From the NCBI GenBank assembly GCA_020726505.1, contig JAHLEZ010000017.1, forward strand, positions 992,001-1,056,000: a stretch of DNA of 64,000 nucleotides, written 5' to 3'. How positions within the stretch are numbered: the first letter of the stretch is position 1; each line of letters opens with the position of its first letter. The position numbers were made by a program, and so were the translations under genes. Shown one piece after another: positions 12,460 through 24,010 of the stretch. Below the pieces are notes generated by a model that was not told where the DNA came from, searched no databases, and saw nothing but the letters and a program-made list of their open reading frames with translations. The stretch is from Leptodontidium sp. MPI-SDFR-AT-0119 (Eukaryota > Ascomycota > Leotiomycetes > Helotiales > Leptodontidiaceae).

Positions 12460-13067
12460 ACATCCCACCCTACCTTTCCGCCCACCCTTTTACACCAAAA
12501 CTCACTAATTTTAAGTATTAATATTTCTATTATTTATTAATAGAATTAAATAAATTTTAAAATCCAAAATATCCTTATATAAATGATTAAGAATTTAAAA
12601 TCTGAGCTAGTTTTGATTACGTAATATTATAAATTAAGTATTTAAAGTCTAAGAATTTCTTTATATATAAATTTGATTGTTTGTATAAGTCTCTTAAAAA
12701 CTTTATAATTTAAAGGTACTTTTATTAGTAATTATTATTTCATTAAGTAAAATATAAATCCGTATATAAATAATTTGTATAAGAAAACTTTATTACATAA
12801 TAAATATTAACTACTAACACAAGTACCTTAAATTATAGGTTTTAACTTCTTTTATCAATAATTAATAAAGTCATCAGTAAGTGATTTTTAGCTTGTTTTT
12901 TATTTTAATATTACATAATCTAACAAAGCTCTTCTTTTATTAACTTAATAAGTAAGAGATAGTAAACTTAAAAAAATATATAAAAAAAAAATTGGTCGTA
13001 AAGATATTAGTACTTTAAAATCAATGTTTTTAGTGTAAAACGTGGGCGAAAGGGTAGGGTGGGACGT
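12460..13067. mobile_element. 608-bp MITE-like element with TA target sites
   Basis: Inverted repeats of about 40 bp: left ACATCCCACCCTACCTTTCC..., right complement ACGTCCCACCCTACCCTTTC.... TA borders both ends (12458-12459, 13068-13069). The interior is AT-rich with no reading frame. The inner part of its ends (CCACCCTTTTACACCAAAA) resembles that of the element at 3864-12057. Confidence 0.85.
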
Positions 13068-13069
13068 TA

Positions 13070-13603
13070 CGAGTGGAAGAGTCAATTGACCCACCACGTG
13101 GATCGGGAAGTTAGCACAATTTGACTTGGCGCCTACCTTCCCGAGAAGTTTTCGCTGCCGAACGACACTCGCGAGATGTTGATCCTCATAATGCGAACGT
13201 CGTTGGGTTTGTCTTGAGGGTGGCTAGGGGGGTGCATGGGACATGTGGGGTGCAAAGTCGGCTAGCTATGGCTTGCTCTAACGTGTTCGTGTCTAAATAG
13301 AATTTTTTTCGGATATTACGAGAACCCCCCTCGTTAAATAACTAAAACATGTTAAATAACTAAAATATAACTTAAGTAATTAATTATTATTTAATTTTTT
13401 TTTTAAAATTTTTTTTAAATTTTTTTTAATTATATAATACTCACTTTACTAAGAGAATATAATTAATTATTTTATATAATACATATTATACTTTTTTAAT
13501 ACTTGAATTACTCTCCTTCTCCCTTACTATAATTTTATTATTTTTATTTAGCTTAAGCTTCTTTTCTCTAAGTAATATAGTTAGTATTAATACCCTTTAA
13601 TAA
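13070..13603. other. short unique island then AT-rich tract
   Basis: 13,070-13,300 has normal GC without a convincing frame; 13,300-13,603 is AT-rich with T/A homopolymers. No gene seen. Confidence 0.4.
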
Positions 13604-13860
13604 TGTCGGTGCAGTACCGGTTTATGTACTACGCCGCATGTGTGAATATATTCTAATGCGAGTATAGTGACAGAGTAATAAATATATAGTTTAAAAATCT
13701 GTGTATTTTCTAAGAGAGTGCGAGGAGAGCTAGATTATATACTACGAAACCTCACTGAATGTCCACCGAAACTAGTCCGGCTAAGCTCTGACCCCTGACT
13801 TTGACCCGCACCCCCTTTTCCAGGCCGAAGTATACTTATGCAGGGACCTGTGGACTAACA
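13604..13860 (+). mobile_element. solo LTR with intact target duplication
   Basis: 257-bp repeat beginning TGTCGGTGCAGTACCGG and ending GGACTAACA, flanked on both sides by AATAA (13599-13603, 13861-13865). A second copy of the same LTR lies at 61343-61597. The lack of internal sequence with a matching duplication is the mark of LTR-LTR recombination. Confidence 0.88.
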
Positions 13861-15464
13861 AATAATAACTTATAAAATCTTTCTTCGCTTTTATTTCCGA
13901 AAGAGGCTTTTTTTTTAACGAAAACATAAAAATGTAATGGAATTTTTAAGCTATTATGATTTTGATACTTTATTAATACGTTTTGAAAAGTTATATTAAA
14001 ATTAGAAATATTTTTTAGTAAATATTAGTGCTTTATTATTTATATAAGTAATATAATGCAAACGACGGCTATTTAAGTATAATTCTTTAAACGAAATAAG
14101 AAGGTGATTATCAAAATCGGGGAATTTATTATTAAAAAAATGTATTATCAATAAAGTTATAAACATCGGATTTAGCTTATAGAGGAGTACTTAATTCTAA
14201 TAAAGCTTTTAAAGGTATTTCTATAGTTATTAGCTTGCCTATTCCTTCAATTAACTAAAGGCTAACTAAAGTCCTCGGGGGGTATTACTTAGTTAAATGC
14301 TATAAGTACTGTCGTGTAGGTTATGGTAGGCCGACTAAGCGAGCCTAATCAAAGGCACTATGGCTAAAGCGCCCGCGAGCTTTATACTTAGGGAGCTCGA
14401 ATACATTATACGAAGATAATATAACAATAGTCTAATACACACTTGCGCAACGTTTAATTAATGAATATTAGCCTCTGTGAAGCTTCAAGGTTTGTTTGCA
14501 CGACAAGTTACAAGCTAAAATGCCTAGTATAGGGCTCGCGAGGCTAGAGTTATAGGCTAACTAGTTTATTAAGCGAAGTATAATATAATCTTATATACCC
14601 TATATATTATAATACTAAGGAGATTTAGGAGTTTTAATTAAGTTTAATTAGTATTACTTTTCGTAGGGTTTCGAAGGCGATTTGTATATATAAGAAGATT
14701 CATTTTTAAACTCCTTAAGTTTTATATCTTCTTTATTTCCTTTATGTTAAACTTATTAGTTACTTAAATAGTTATTGCCTACGTGCTCTTATATACCTTT
14801 AGCAACTCTCCCTTATGCTAGCGTCGTTACAATTATTATATAGTAAAATTTATAAGATTACCATATTCATATAGCTTGCCTAAGTATCTCGCGTATACCT
14901 AGGCTCTCTACTTTAGTTATTATAGGGCTATTTTTAAGCTAAAACAGTAGCTTGTTTTAAAGCTTCGGAAGCTTTAATTTCCAGTAGTTTTAAAACCTCT
15001 GGAAGCTTTAGTTTCCGAACATACACGTGATTAGCTAAAGTAGTTATATAGACCTAGAAATGCCCCCTCAATAGAATCATTATTCACACCAATATCACTT
15101 CTTTTCAAAATTAACGCTAAGGCTAATGCAAACAGGAAGAAGATGTGTTTATATTATGATTTTTGCGTCTTATATCTCGTTACGATGTATTTGTAGCTTA
15201 TAGGTAATAAGATAGAAAGAGAAATAAAGGGAAAAGAGCGAAAGAAATAATCTTAAATAATAAAGGAAACATTTATATAAATAACTATATCTTCAGAAAT
15301 ATTTTTTCTTATTATTTATAATATCTTTACATCTCCTCCTCGAACAATATTTAAAACCAACTAAACCAAACCGAAACACTATATCCAAATTAACCTTTCA
15401 AATATCCGATACCTATAAGCTAACTAATACGCACCTCTCCTCTTTAACCTATACAATTCCTATC
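13861..15464. other. AT-rich transposon graveyard
   Basis: Stop-rich in all frames. Two near-identical 16-bp units GGAAGCTTTA(A/G)TTTCC lie at 14,967-14,982 and 15,001-15,016. I could not assign the sequence to a family. Confidence 0.4.
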
Positions 15465-15881
15465 TTATACCATCTTCACCTTATACTCTCCTCTCTTATT
15501 ATTCTCCCTTACTATCCCTCTTCTCACCCCCTTCTTAATACTCTCTAATACCCAACCTAAATAAAGCGCAACGGTCTTAAGGAAGACGGCACCCCCGATA
15601 AGCACGTCGAAACCGACTAATTCGCCCAAGGAAAAGTCGATCCCGTTAAAGCCAGCGACGCAAGCGGAAAAGCATTTAGTGGTAATAGAAATGCCAATGA
15701 TGAGTTTAACTTCAGCGGAAGTAGTGGGCAAGAGTCGTAAGTTCTCTTTTCTTTTCTTTCTATTTCTCTCTTTGTTTTTTTCCGGCGCCGGAGACCTGGT
15801 GTGTGTGTTAATGGGAGTATGGAAAATAGGATTGAAGGATTTTGTGAAGTAATATATTTTTAAGCTAATATATTTGTACAA
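15465..15881 (-). other. open frame, 138 codons, uncertain
   Basis: Minus-strand frame with a basic N-terminal half and a hydrophobic C-terminal half (FSACVAGFNGIDFSLGELVGFDVLIGGAVFLKTVALYLGW). A related stretch, broken by stops, lies just upstream at about 15,900-15,985 (TCGATCC..TTAAAGC.AGC in both), so this may be part of a duplicated, decayed repeat. Not recognised; may not be a gene. Confidence 0.2.
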
Positions 15882-15889
15882 ATAAAATC

Positions 15890-18800
15890 TACAAGTGGCA
15901 AAGGTCGATCCTATTAAAGCTAGCCAGCCGAAAGAGTAGAAAAAAGCTTCGAGTAGAAACTATAACGAGTAAATTATCCCCAATAGGATCGATAGAACGG
16001 CAGAGGATTCTTCGACTATGAGCTTCCAATTAAAAGGTGATTTTGAGATCGGGTAATTCAATTAATTTTGCATTCTTAGGGAAATAAAACTGATTGTCCA
16101 GAGTCGGGGCGTCTAAATGTCTTATCCCAATGGTGTGATTTCTGGGGCTTGGATTATCGGTCTTCACATGAAGATACCCCAAGTGATGTAATTGAGATCT
16201 TCATATTTTCATTGTCTGTCTGCCAGATGCCTCTCGTCATTTATGAGCAGCTTGCCTCGCAAGTAAGTCTGGTGGAGAGTAGCACGACTGGGAATGGCAC
16301 GGCTTTTGAATGTCGTACTACTTTTCCTCCGTTTTGGCAAGCCACAGTCTGGGTCTTCGAAGTAGAAATAGCAAACAAAGGGGAAAGAATACAGAGTCCT
16401 AGCCCTATTGGTAGTGGGGATTGGCTGAGTGGAACTCGGAAGCTATCCAGGACTAGGACTCACCTACCTTAGGCTGAATGCTGAAAAGGGACCATAAGCG
16501 AGCTACTCGCTCTGTTTTGTTTACCTTGAGAATGATACGGCGAAAATATTTGAAGCATTGAGAATTGATGGCCTATGAAGTCCTGCAATGGAAATTTGAG
16601 AATGCAAACTTTTGTGGCTAGTAGCTGCCCAAATATGTGGTTGGTTTAAATATGGCGTGTTGGGCCCATAAATGATCATTTGTACCCCACCAGCCTTGTG
16701 CACAGCTATACTTCAGCTCCAGAATCCGCAAAACCCTCCAGAACACGTAGTTTTTGTTCTCCCGTGTCATTTTCCTAAGCTCCACCCCGCCTTCTAGCGC
16801 CCAGATATCAATCAGTGTACTCCTCCCAACCCTGCTTTTCCAATTCCTTGGTGCTTTCCTTTACGTAGGCTCCTTCCCCTCCAATATGCCCAATTCAGAA
16901 ACGCTCTGCCAGGTGTCGACCAAGCATGCGTATCGTGCAGAAGAGATTGGTGGGCATTCTCTTCAAGACGAGTGTCCATCCTATCCCAATTGCACGCCCA
17001 TCTCGAACGCTGTAGCTTCCACATCCTAAGGATGTACTTTCGACAGTTCGTCTCGTGCAAGTATGAGGGTTCGAGGGAGGTAGAGTCGGAGGGGGAGTCG
17101 GATTCGGCCACTGGTCCCGTTAGCACGGATCAGAGTTCACACAAGATCACAGACTTGATACGTACTGGTTTGGTGTCGGCTCCGGGTCCAGACGGATCAA
17201 CGGATCCCCATGTCTTCTTCCCCTGGGAGCAATGAGTCTGCGGATTGGGAGGAACGCGGTGCTGGCGTGGGGTGTTGAACACCATGATAAAGAGACGCTG
17301 GCTGAGGGCAGATGCGTTCTCTGGCCCTTTGGTTGCTGGAGGGGTTTGCTGAGCCATTGTTCGTTCTTGGAGGGGTTCTGTTGTAGTGTCTGTGGCCTGG
17401 GGTGCTGAATTTCGAATTGGCTGCTCATCTCCTGAGGATTTGGAGGTGCAAGCTCGTCGTCGCTGCAGGTAAGCGAGCTTTCAAGATCCCTTTTAAATTG
17501 GGTTTGCACAGCAGAACTGTAGGAAAACCAAGGAACAGTAACCATTCCCAGAATTTCAGATCATTCTGATCATAGTATTCCGTGCCCCATTTCCCGAACC
17601 GACAGCCCAGGCAAGTGCCCCTATCTTCATCAATTCGAAATTATGTTGCTGCTGCTTTTCGAGTCTCGAGTTTCTGCCCGTCGTCCAGAATTCGCCCCGC
17701 CTGTCTCTCCCCACCACCCTACGAAGCTGCACCTCTCAAACATGGCGTGAATAGTAAGCCTGTACCCTACTTGATCAATTTCCCTCAATTTTCCCCGTCC
17801 AGAACCCAATCAGTAGCTGCTCGCTGTTGTGTGAATACACTGGAGGTTCGAGAGTGTGATCACGTGGGACAGTACGCTAGTCTGACGGAAGAAAAGTATA
17901 ATGATAGTGTCCCAAAAACTGGCACATCTGCTGTTACAAGATTGGCGTCTGCTCCGATTTGGCTCCAAGAAGCATGTTGAGAAGATCGAGGATTGTGGGT
18001 ATTTCGCATTGGTATTCGTGTTGCTAGACGTGGGAGCTTCGTACGAGCTTCGCAGGGTGCCTCTCACTCCCCTATCTCGAGTCCGTGGGCACACCAGACA
18101 AGGCTCTGGATCGGCCTTCCACTCTTGTGTCCATCTCGTGTGTTCGCGATAGCATTTATTCGAGGTGGTAGATGACTCGTTTGTCACAAAAAAGGACTAT
18201 GCCGTTCGAGGAAGGTATGTTCGATTCTGCCCTCTTGATTTACTGTGCTGGCTCTAAATTGTCCACAGATCTCTCCTTCATCCTCGCAGAAGCCGTCATC
18301 TGCCATGCATCAAGTGGAGAATGGGGTATCGCGAAGTTGTCATCGTTTGCGGACAGGTTGTCGTGGGAGTGGAATGCTCGGGCGGGGACTCTTGAACTAG
18401 GCATCATCGCGCCGTGGAAATGGTTCAACATGTGGGCATCCACAGAAAAAGAGGATGCTTCCGCAGTCACATTCCGTCGAGCCCGTTGTCGAGTGTACGG
18501 TCGATGCTGCTCTGAGCGGTTCGTGGTCGTTGACCAGGCATTCCTCCTTCATAGCATGGATTGGACAATCCTGTTGTCCAGTCTTAAACAGGAGGAATGC
18601 TCTGAAGACAGGAGTCGGAGCGAGATGAAGAGCGACATGAATGGCGGAACGGAGCCGGATGAAATGGTTAAATGGAAGTCTGGTAGATATCGGCAGTCGC
18701 GACTTTCATCCCGTTTGACGGTTCCGCCGGCGTTTGCACGTTTGCACGGGGGGTTCGTCGATTCTCTGTGTTTGGATAGCTTCGCACTTCGATTGACCCC

Positions 18801-21629
18801 GTGTTCCTCGAGTCCTTCCGTAGGCAATTTGGGTGTCCATCGACTCAGTGGTCCTCGAGCCCGTACGTCGTCCATGTTGCCAAAGAGTCAAATATGGTAA
18901 AATACAAAGAGTTCAGAAGGAGACATGGCGAAGACGCAGGTGGAAAGTATGTAGCCCTACATTCGGATGTCCTTCGACAGGTGATCATGAGATGAGGGCT
19001 GACCCGGCGAGGCTTAGCAAGATAGAGAAAAATGGGTTTCGGTCATCGTTCGAAGATGGAAATTGGGAACATAGACATCGGGAACCAGGTCGAAATACAT
19101 TCAGGTGGCATCATGACGAGAGAGCTGCGAGAACCTGGCGTTGTAGTGGAATATTTGTTCAGTCACACCCAGATCGCTCGAATTTTGGGAGTGCGCAGGT
19201 TGGAAGGCAATTTGGGCCATGATCTTCCGGCGAAGGGGTTAAAAGACGTTCCTGATCTCGAGGGCCAGACGGATTAACGGCTGGGGTTGTAATGTGGATG
19301 CTTGGAGTGAACGGCGATGATTAAGAATGAGAAACCCAGTTATGCGATTGAATAGACATTGTTGAAGATAACGGTCAATGATGGAGGAAAGAAGACGGAC
19401 GAGTCAGAGTCACGAGAGAAATGCTCTGTATGTCCTCTAGGCTTGCGGCTCGGTGAGAGGGTACTTTGCTGGGCTTAAAGCGTCCAGAAATTCCAACGCA
19501 GTTTCCATTTCATTTGGGCGTTTACGGAGGTGCCAGGGCTAAAGTATGTCACCGCCTTTGGGCAGAACAAGGGAAACTGATGGTCTGGTTGCCGTTGCCC
19601 TACTTAAGCCCTGGCACCTGTAGAGTAGTTGTGGAGAGGAAGAAGGAATTCAATCTACTACGCATTAAGGGTAATAATCTGCTCCTTCTCTCTTGTGTAA
19701 CCCCTCCATCATCCACCTGCCACGGCCACAGAGGCGCAGCTCGCTCCACAACTCACCTCACATCACTTCACTTACTTCACTTCAACAGTACAACTACAAG
19801 CAGTAATGCTGTGCCAGGATTGCATAGCATGTTATGCAGCTAGCTACCCCCCCCTGACCCCTGAGCACGGCGGGTGTTCAAGTGGTGGTGTTTGGGTTGC
19901 GGTCACCTAAGCGGCCTGGCTGCGCAATTCCACTAACAATCTGACCAGCACGGTGCACGCAGGCTCTCAGATTCGGGTGGCGTTTTTGCAGGTGCGTGGT
20001 TGGTGACGCTGCCCCACTGGCTTGGGCAGAACAAAGCCCCGCCCAGCCCAGCGCGCTCTCTCACTCGCGTCGCTAAAAAAGGGGACCCCACTTTTAGGCT
20101 TCGATCCATCCTCGATTCAGTGGATTGGATTGGATTGGTAGCGGGGCTTGCGCCTTTTTCCTTTGCGCCATGGGGAGATGCAGGTCAGATCAGGCCGGTG
20201 ACTCTCCAGAGGACTGGGCAGGGAGCGTGTTTGCACACCCCACTATTTCTTCAACATGAAGAAGAGGAAGGCTCTGCCGCCTAGAGTCTGTTGCTCCACG
20301 ATAGGATATCCTTCTTCTTATGCTCATTAAGACTTAGTTTAATACTGGATTCCAGTACGGAGGTACAGTATGGAGGTACAGTACGGGTGGTTGGAACTGC
20401 CGTCCGTGTAGGTGCGAAGCATGCGAAGTAAGAGAACGAAGCCTTAAAGCGGCGTTGAAGAGAGGCATGGGCGCCAAGGCCTATCCTTGCAATCATCCCG
20501 CAGCTCTTTCTGGCTTGCGTTTGATCTTGCTCAAGGAGGACTCAACCATGAAATGCTACACTTCCAGGAGATCGCACCATTTTGTGAAGCCTGAAGTTGA
20601 CTGTTGAGCAACTGAATACTTGGTTCTGAAAACGATCGTGCATGGAGTCTGGACGGCGGAGGCAGCGGAGGGAGCGGAAAAACTGATTTTGTCTTGCGTT
20701 ACTGTGTGACTGGGTACGAGAATGCTTGCCCTTTCAGATTCCAGACAGTGTCCTCTTGGCTTCTTGGAGATACCAACCACTGGCCATGCAGGTAATCCCA
20801 TCACAGCATACCTACTGCCATACGAAGTATGGTGCAGCCCAGCTGCCCACATGAACGGCAGCTTGATGGCATTTATTTTCATGGTGAAAATCCAATGTGT
20901 GCTTCAAAAGACTGCTCGTACAACTTACTAATCATCAATCCGGAGATAGGCTCCCACGCTGGTCAATTGAGAAGCCCACAAATATTGGTGAAAGCGTCGT
21001 TTGCGCAGCCTGTGGCCAGCAAGGGGCTGTCGCAAAGCATGATAACTCAGACCCGCATGTTGCAGCAGTGAACTAACTGCTCGTTGATTTCCACAAACAT
21101 GTGGGCAGAATAAAGCGGGGAGACAAAGATTTGGGCATGTACCTCCCTGGCTCTGTACCCTGGCGGCCATTTTCCAACACGATCGTAATGAGTGAGTATC
21201 CAGCAAGAAAGGGAGAGATCCTGGGCAATTGTATCCATGCAAGGGTCAAGTTCTTGCACATTTCGATGGGTTGGGTCACGTGATTTCTTGGCCACCCTTC
21301 CCCTCAGGACCTGTCAGTCTGCCTACCTATTTTGATGCTTACTTATATTGACCTTTGGCAGGAAGATGTTTCTAACCTGCAGTTGTCGTTCGCTCCAGAA
21401 GCCGACATTTCCATGTCGCGGACGAGGCATATCTCATCTGCATGATGGTGCCCGGCTGGTGAGCGAAGAGAGCCCAGCGAGCTGCACGGATGCGTTGGAC
21501 GAATTGTTCGAAGATTTGACATGCCATTGATTCTCGTATATCTCTACCCTCCATTTATTACTCACTTGCGATGTACAGCTGAACTAATCTACTCTTATTT
21601 TCTTGCGCGTCGCATTTCATTCAGTCATC
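15890..21629. other. gene-poor stretch
   Basis: Normal GC, many short overlapping frames on both strands, none with a recognisable domain or consistent intron pattern. The longest is reported separately (18172-18900). Pyrimidine-rich CACTTCACTTCA-like sequence near 19,740-19,800 and the stretch ending at 21,629 look like leader/promoter DNA. Most of the region is probably intergenic or decayed. Confidence 0.45.
18172..18900 (+). CDS. hypothetical protein, 242 codons
   Basis: Longest ATG-started frame in the gene-poor stretch: MTRLSQKRTMPFEEGMFD... to ..SSMLPKSQIW. No domain, signal peptide or membrane segment seen; the N-terminal half is mildly hydrophobic and rich in W and C, the C-terminal half is S/R-rich. 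Antisense frames of 60-110 codons overlap it, so it may be chance or a decayed gene. It could be an orphan protein. Confidence 0.2.
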   Translation: MTRLSQKRTMPFEEGMFDSALLIYCAGSKLSTDLSFILAEAVICHASSGEWGIAKLSSFADRLSWEWNARAGTLELGIIAPWKWFNMWASTEKEDASAVTFRRARCRVYGRCCSERFVVVDQAFLLHSMDWTILLSSLKQEECSEDRSRSEMKSDMNGGTEPDEMVKWKSGRYRQSRLSSRLTVPPAFARLHGGFVDSLCLDSFALRLTPCSSSPSVGNLGVHRLSGPRARTSSMLPKSQIW

Positions 21630-23014
21630 ATGGCAGCCCAAAGGCAAGTTGACACAAGCCAGGCTGCCCTTTCTCTAGATCCAGATTCCGCTGAATCAGC
21701 AGCTCCTGACTCTTGCCAGTCCATCAGGACAAGTGTGATTGACTTGGAGAAAGGGAAGACTTTTACAAAAACCACTCACGGTCCTGCCACCTACTCTCCA
21801 CGAAAAGCTGCGTCTGACGAACCCCTAGCTCCTCACTTAATGCCAGTCGAACTCTGGTGGATGTCAATCTGCGATGCTGTAGCTCCATGGAAGTGCCACC
21901 CTCTCAAATGGTACAGACTCCACAAGCAGGAGGCCGAAGAAGAAAAGCAGAGATTGCGGAACCTCTACAAGGATATTCAAACTGAACGTGGTAAGTCTCA
22001 CATTCACATATATATGTCGAAAGCCCAGCCTGACCTAAACTAGCAGCCGTAGACAACTATGCACCAGGCTGGCCTCAATATGCTGCATTTTTGAACAGTC
22101 AAGACAATTTCCCAATGTTCAGAAGGTTTGATATGTTGCATTTGGAGCTTCTCGTCGATCGTCAGGCAGAGCTTCAGCAACTTGAAAAGAAACTGAAAGC
22201 GCAGAATCACTCGGATGCAGTCCCCGGATCGGGACACGAATGGAGACTCCAAATGTCAGAATCAGATTTCCTGAATTGCTCAGACTCTACGAGAAGGGAT
22301 TTGCTGAACACAATTGAACAAAAAGTGCTGGTCTATGGTGGGTTCCAACTCCAGCGTTGCAAGACCATCATTCTTAACCCTTTCTAGATCAGCTTCTTTT
22401 CAACGCACAAAACCTTTGGAATCAAGAGACCGTGCCACAACAAGACCTCCACAGTGTCTTCAATTGGATTTCGCAGGAACGTCCTGTTGCGCCAGGGCAT
22501 TTCGACTGGATATACCATGCTACTGATATCGTTCCCCTCTTCCGCATCGATCCAGTTGAGCATTCAATCCTCACCTCATTCATGAAGGTAGGCTTCTCAT
22601 TCCCCTGAAGTGTTCGTTCTAAATGCAACACAGAGACTCTTCCGTTCAGACGGCAAAGGAAAAGACAGCATCATAAAGCAATACTCACTCTCAGGCGTCA
22701 CCATTGCAGCCAAGTTGTGCTTCGTTCTTCTTGCAGTCAGTATTTTGATCATTCCGGTCTTCATACTCATGTGGGTTCCCGAGACGAAGGCAGGGATATC
22801 CGCAACGTTCTTGGTATCTGTCTTGCTTTTCTCTACGATGATGACGCTTTTCACGAAATCCACAATTCAGATTGTCTTGGCTGGGACGGCGGGGTGAGTT
22901 TCGATCTATGCTTCTCTTTTACTGCTCGCTAAAAAAATTTATTCTAGCTACTGCGCTGTTCTCGTGACGTTTATAGGAAACATACATGAAAGGTCCGCTA
23001 CCGTCCCTAAATGA
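21630..23014 (+). CDS. DUF6594 domain membrane protein
   Basis: Model join(21630..21990,22044..22338 less one base, i.e. 22044..22337,22388..22587,22634..22893,22948..23014), 393 aa. All junctions keep frame and the four introns are 46-54 nt. The ATG at 21630 is the first in frame. The domain begins near residue 125 with YAPGWPQYAAFLN..DNFPMFRRFDMLHLELLVDRQAELQQLEKKL, the typical DUF6594 opening, and ends with three hydrophobic helices (AAKLCFVLLAVSILIIPVFI; ATFLVSVLLFSTMMTLF; YCAVLVTFIGNI), placing the C-terminus in a membrane. These proteins are common and often lineage-expanded in ascomycetes; the biochemical role is unknown. Intron 1 ends in TAGCAG, so two in-frame acceptors are possible. 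Confidence 0.85.
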
Positions 23015-23452
23015 CGAGATCGATGTGTCTATTTCTTCTCCGTCAGCTCCTTTACCCACTGTAATATATGTTCTTTGATCTTCGTCTCGAATAACTATTT
23101 TTGTTGCTTCGGCCCACTAGTAATATCCTTGAATACTACTTCCGCATCACTAAGTTTCGCTTTCTTCTTAGCTGGTAACCTCTTTTGATATAATTATATT
23201 GTTAATCCTAGAACCTTCATGACTCGTTTCATAAGATACTTTTGCCAGAACTTCAACGCTACATCCACTTAGAAGGAAGAAGCAAGTGGCCAGAGCGTAC
23301 ACGCTACGAGTAAGCGACCCTCTCACAGTCTGAAGTGAACATCGTGGTCGCAGTAATAGCACGCTGGTTCACTGTAAATCTGACATGGTGCAAGAGACAT
23401 CAGTGGATAAAAGCGGTAGCTAACAAGAGTTAAGCAGGAACCCCTAGTCGAG
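23015..23452. other. intergenic
   Basis: Separates the DUF6594 gene from the decayed coiled-coil gene. A 64-codon minus frame with a hydrophobic stretch is present but unsupported. Confidence 0.4.
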
Positions 23453-24010
23453 ATGGGGGGTAAGAAAAACCGTCGAAGGCAAGTCAGTGCAGATTGGTAT
23501 GCGAGTGGAACGGAGGAGAGCGACACGAATGCTACTGGTAACCACAAAATCTCTGAGCTCTCTACTACCTATGTAGTCGGCGAACGCGCTAATGGTAATG
23601 GCAATGGGCAGACAGATACTCGGAACGACACTAGACGATACCGTGAAGGCAAAAGAGCCAACCAACCGCGCTTGAACTACGAATCCACTCTTGGACCATG
23701 GACACAAGCTGTGGATGAGGCAATTAAGGGGATGGGCGCAGTTCAGCGAGCACTAGGTAACTTATAGGGAATGTTTATTACTTATGTAAATGATCTAGGT
23801 GTGATTGAGGAGACTAAGAGAAGGCTTGATCAGGCAAAGAAAGAGGTAGGGAAAAGGATAAGGAGCTACAGAGGCATGAAAATATAATCCGCACTTTGAC
23901 TAACATGGACCACAAATTAAAGGCCGATGTTAAGTCACAACTTGCGCAGATCGATGCGGAAAGACGTGAGTTAGAACAAGTAAAGACAAAAATAGAGTCA
24001 AGAATCATTA

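Noticed and set aside
15465..15881. 138-codon minus frame as a firm gene
   Set aside because: At the edge of AT-rich DNA, odd composition, with a stop-broken relative beside it.
16754..17980. Several overlapping 70-130 codon frames on both strands
   Set aside because: Mutually overlapping, no domain, no consistent splice sites.
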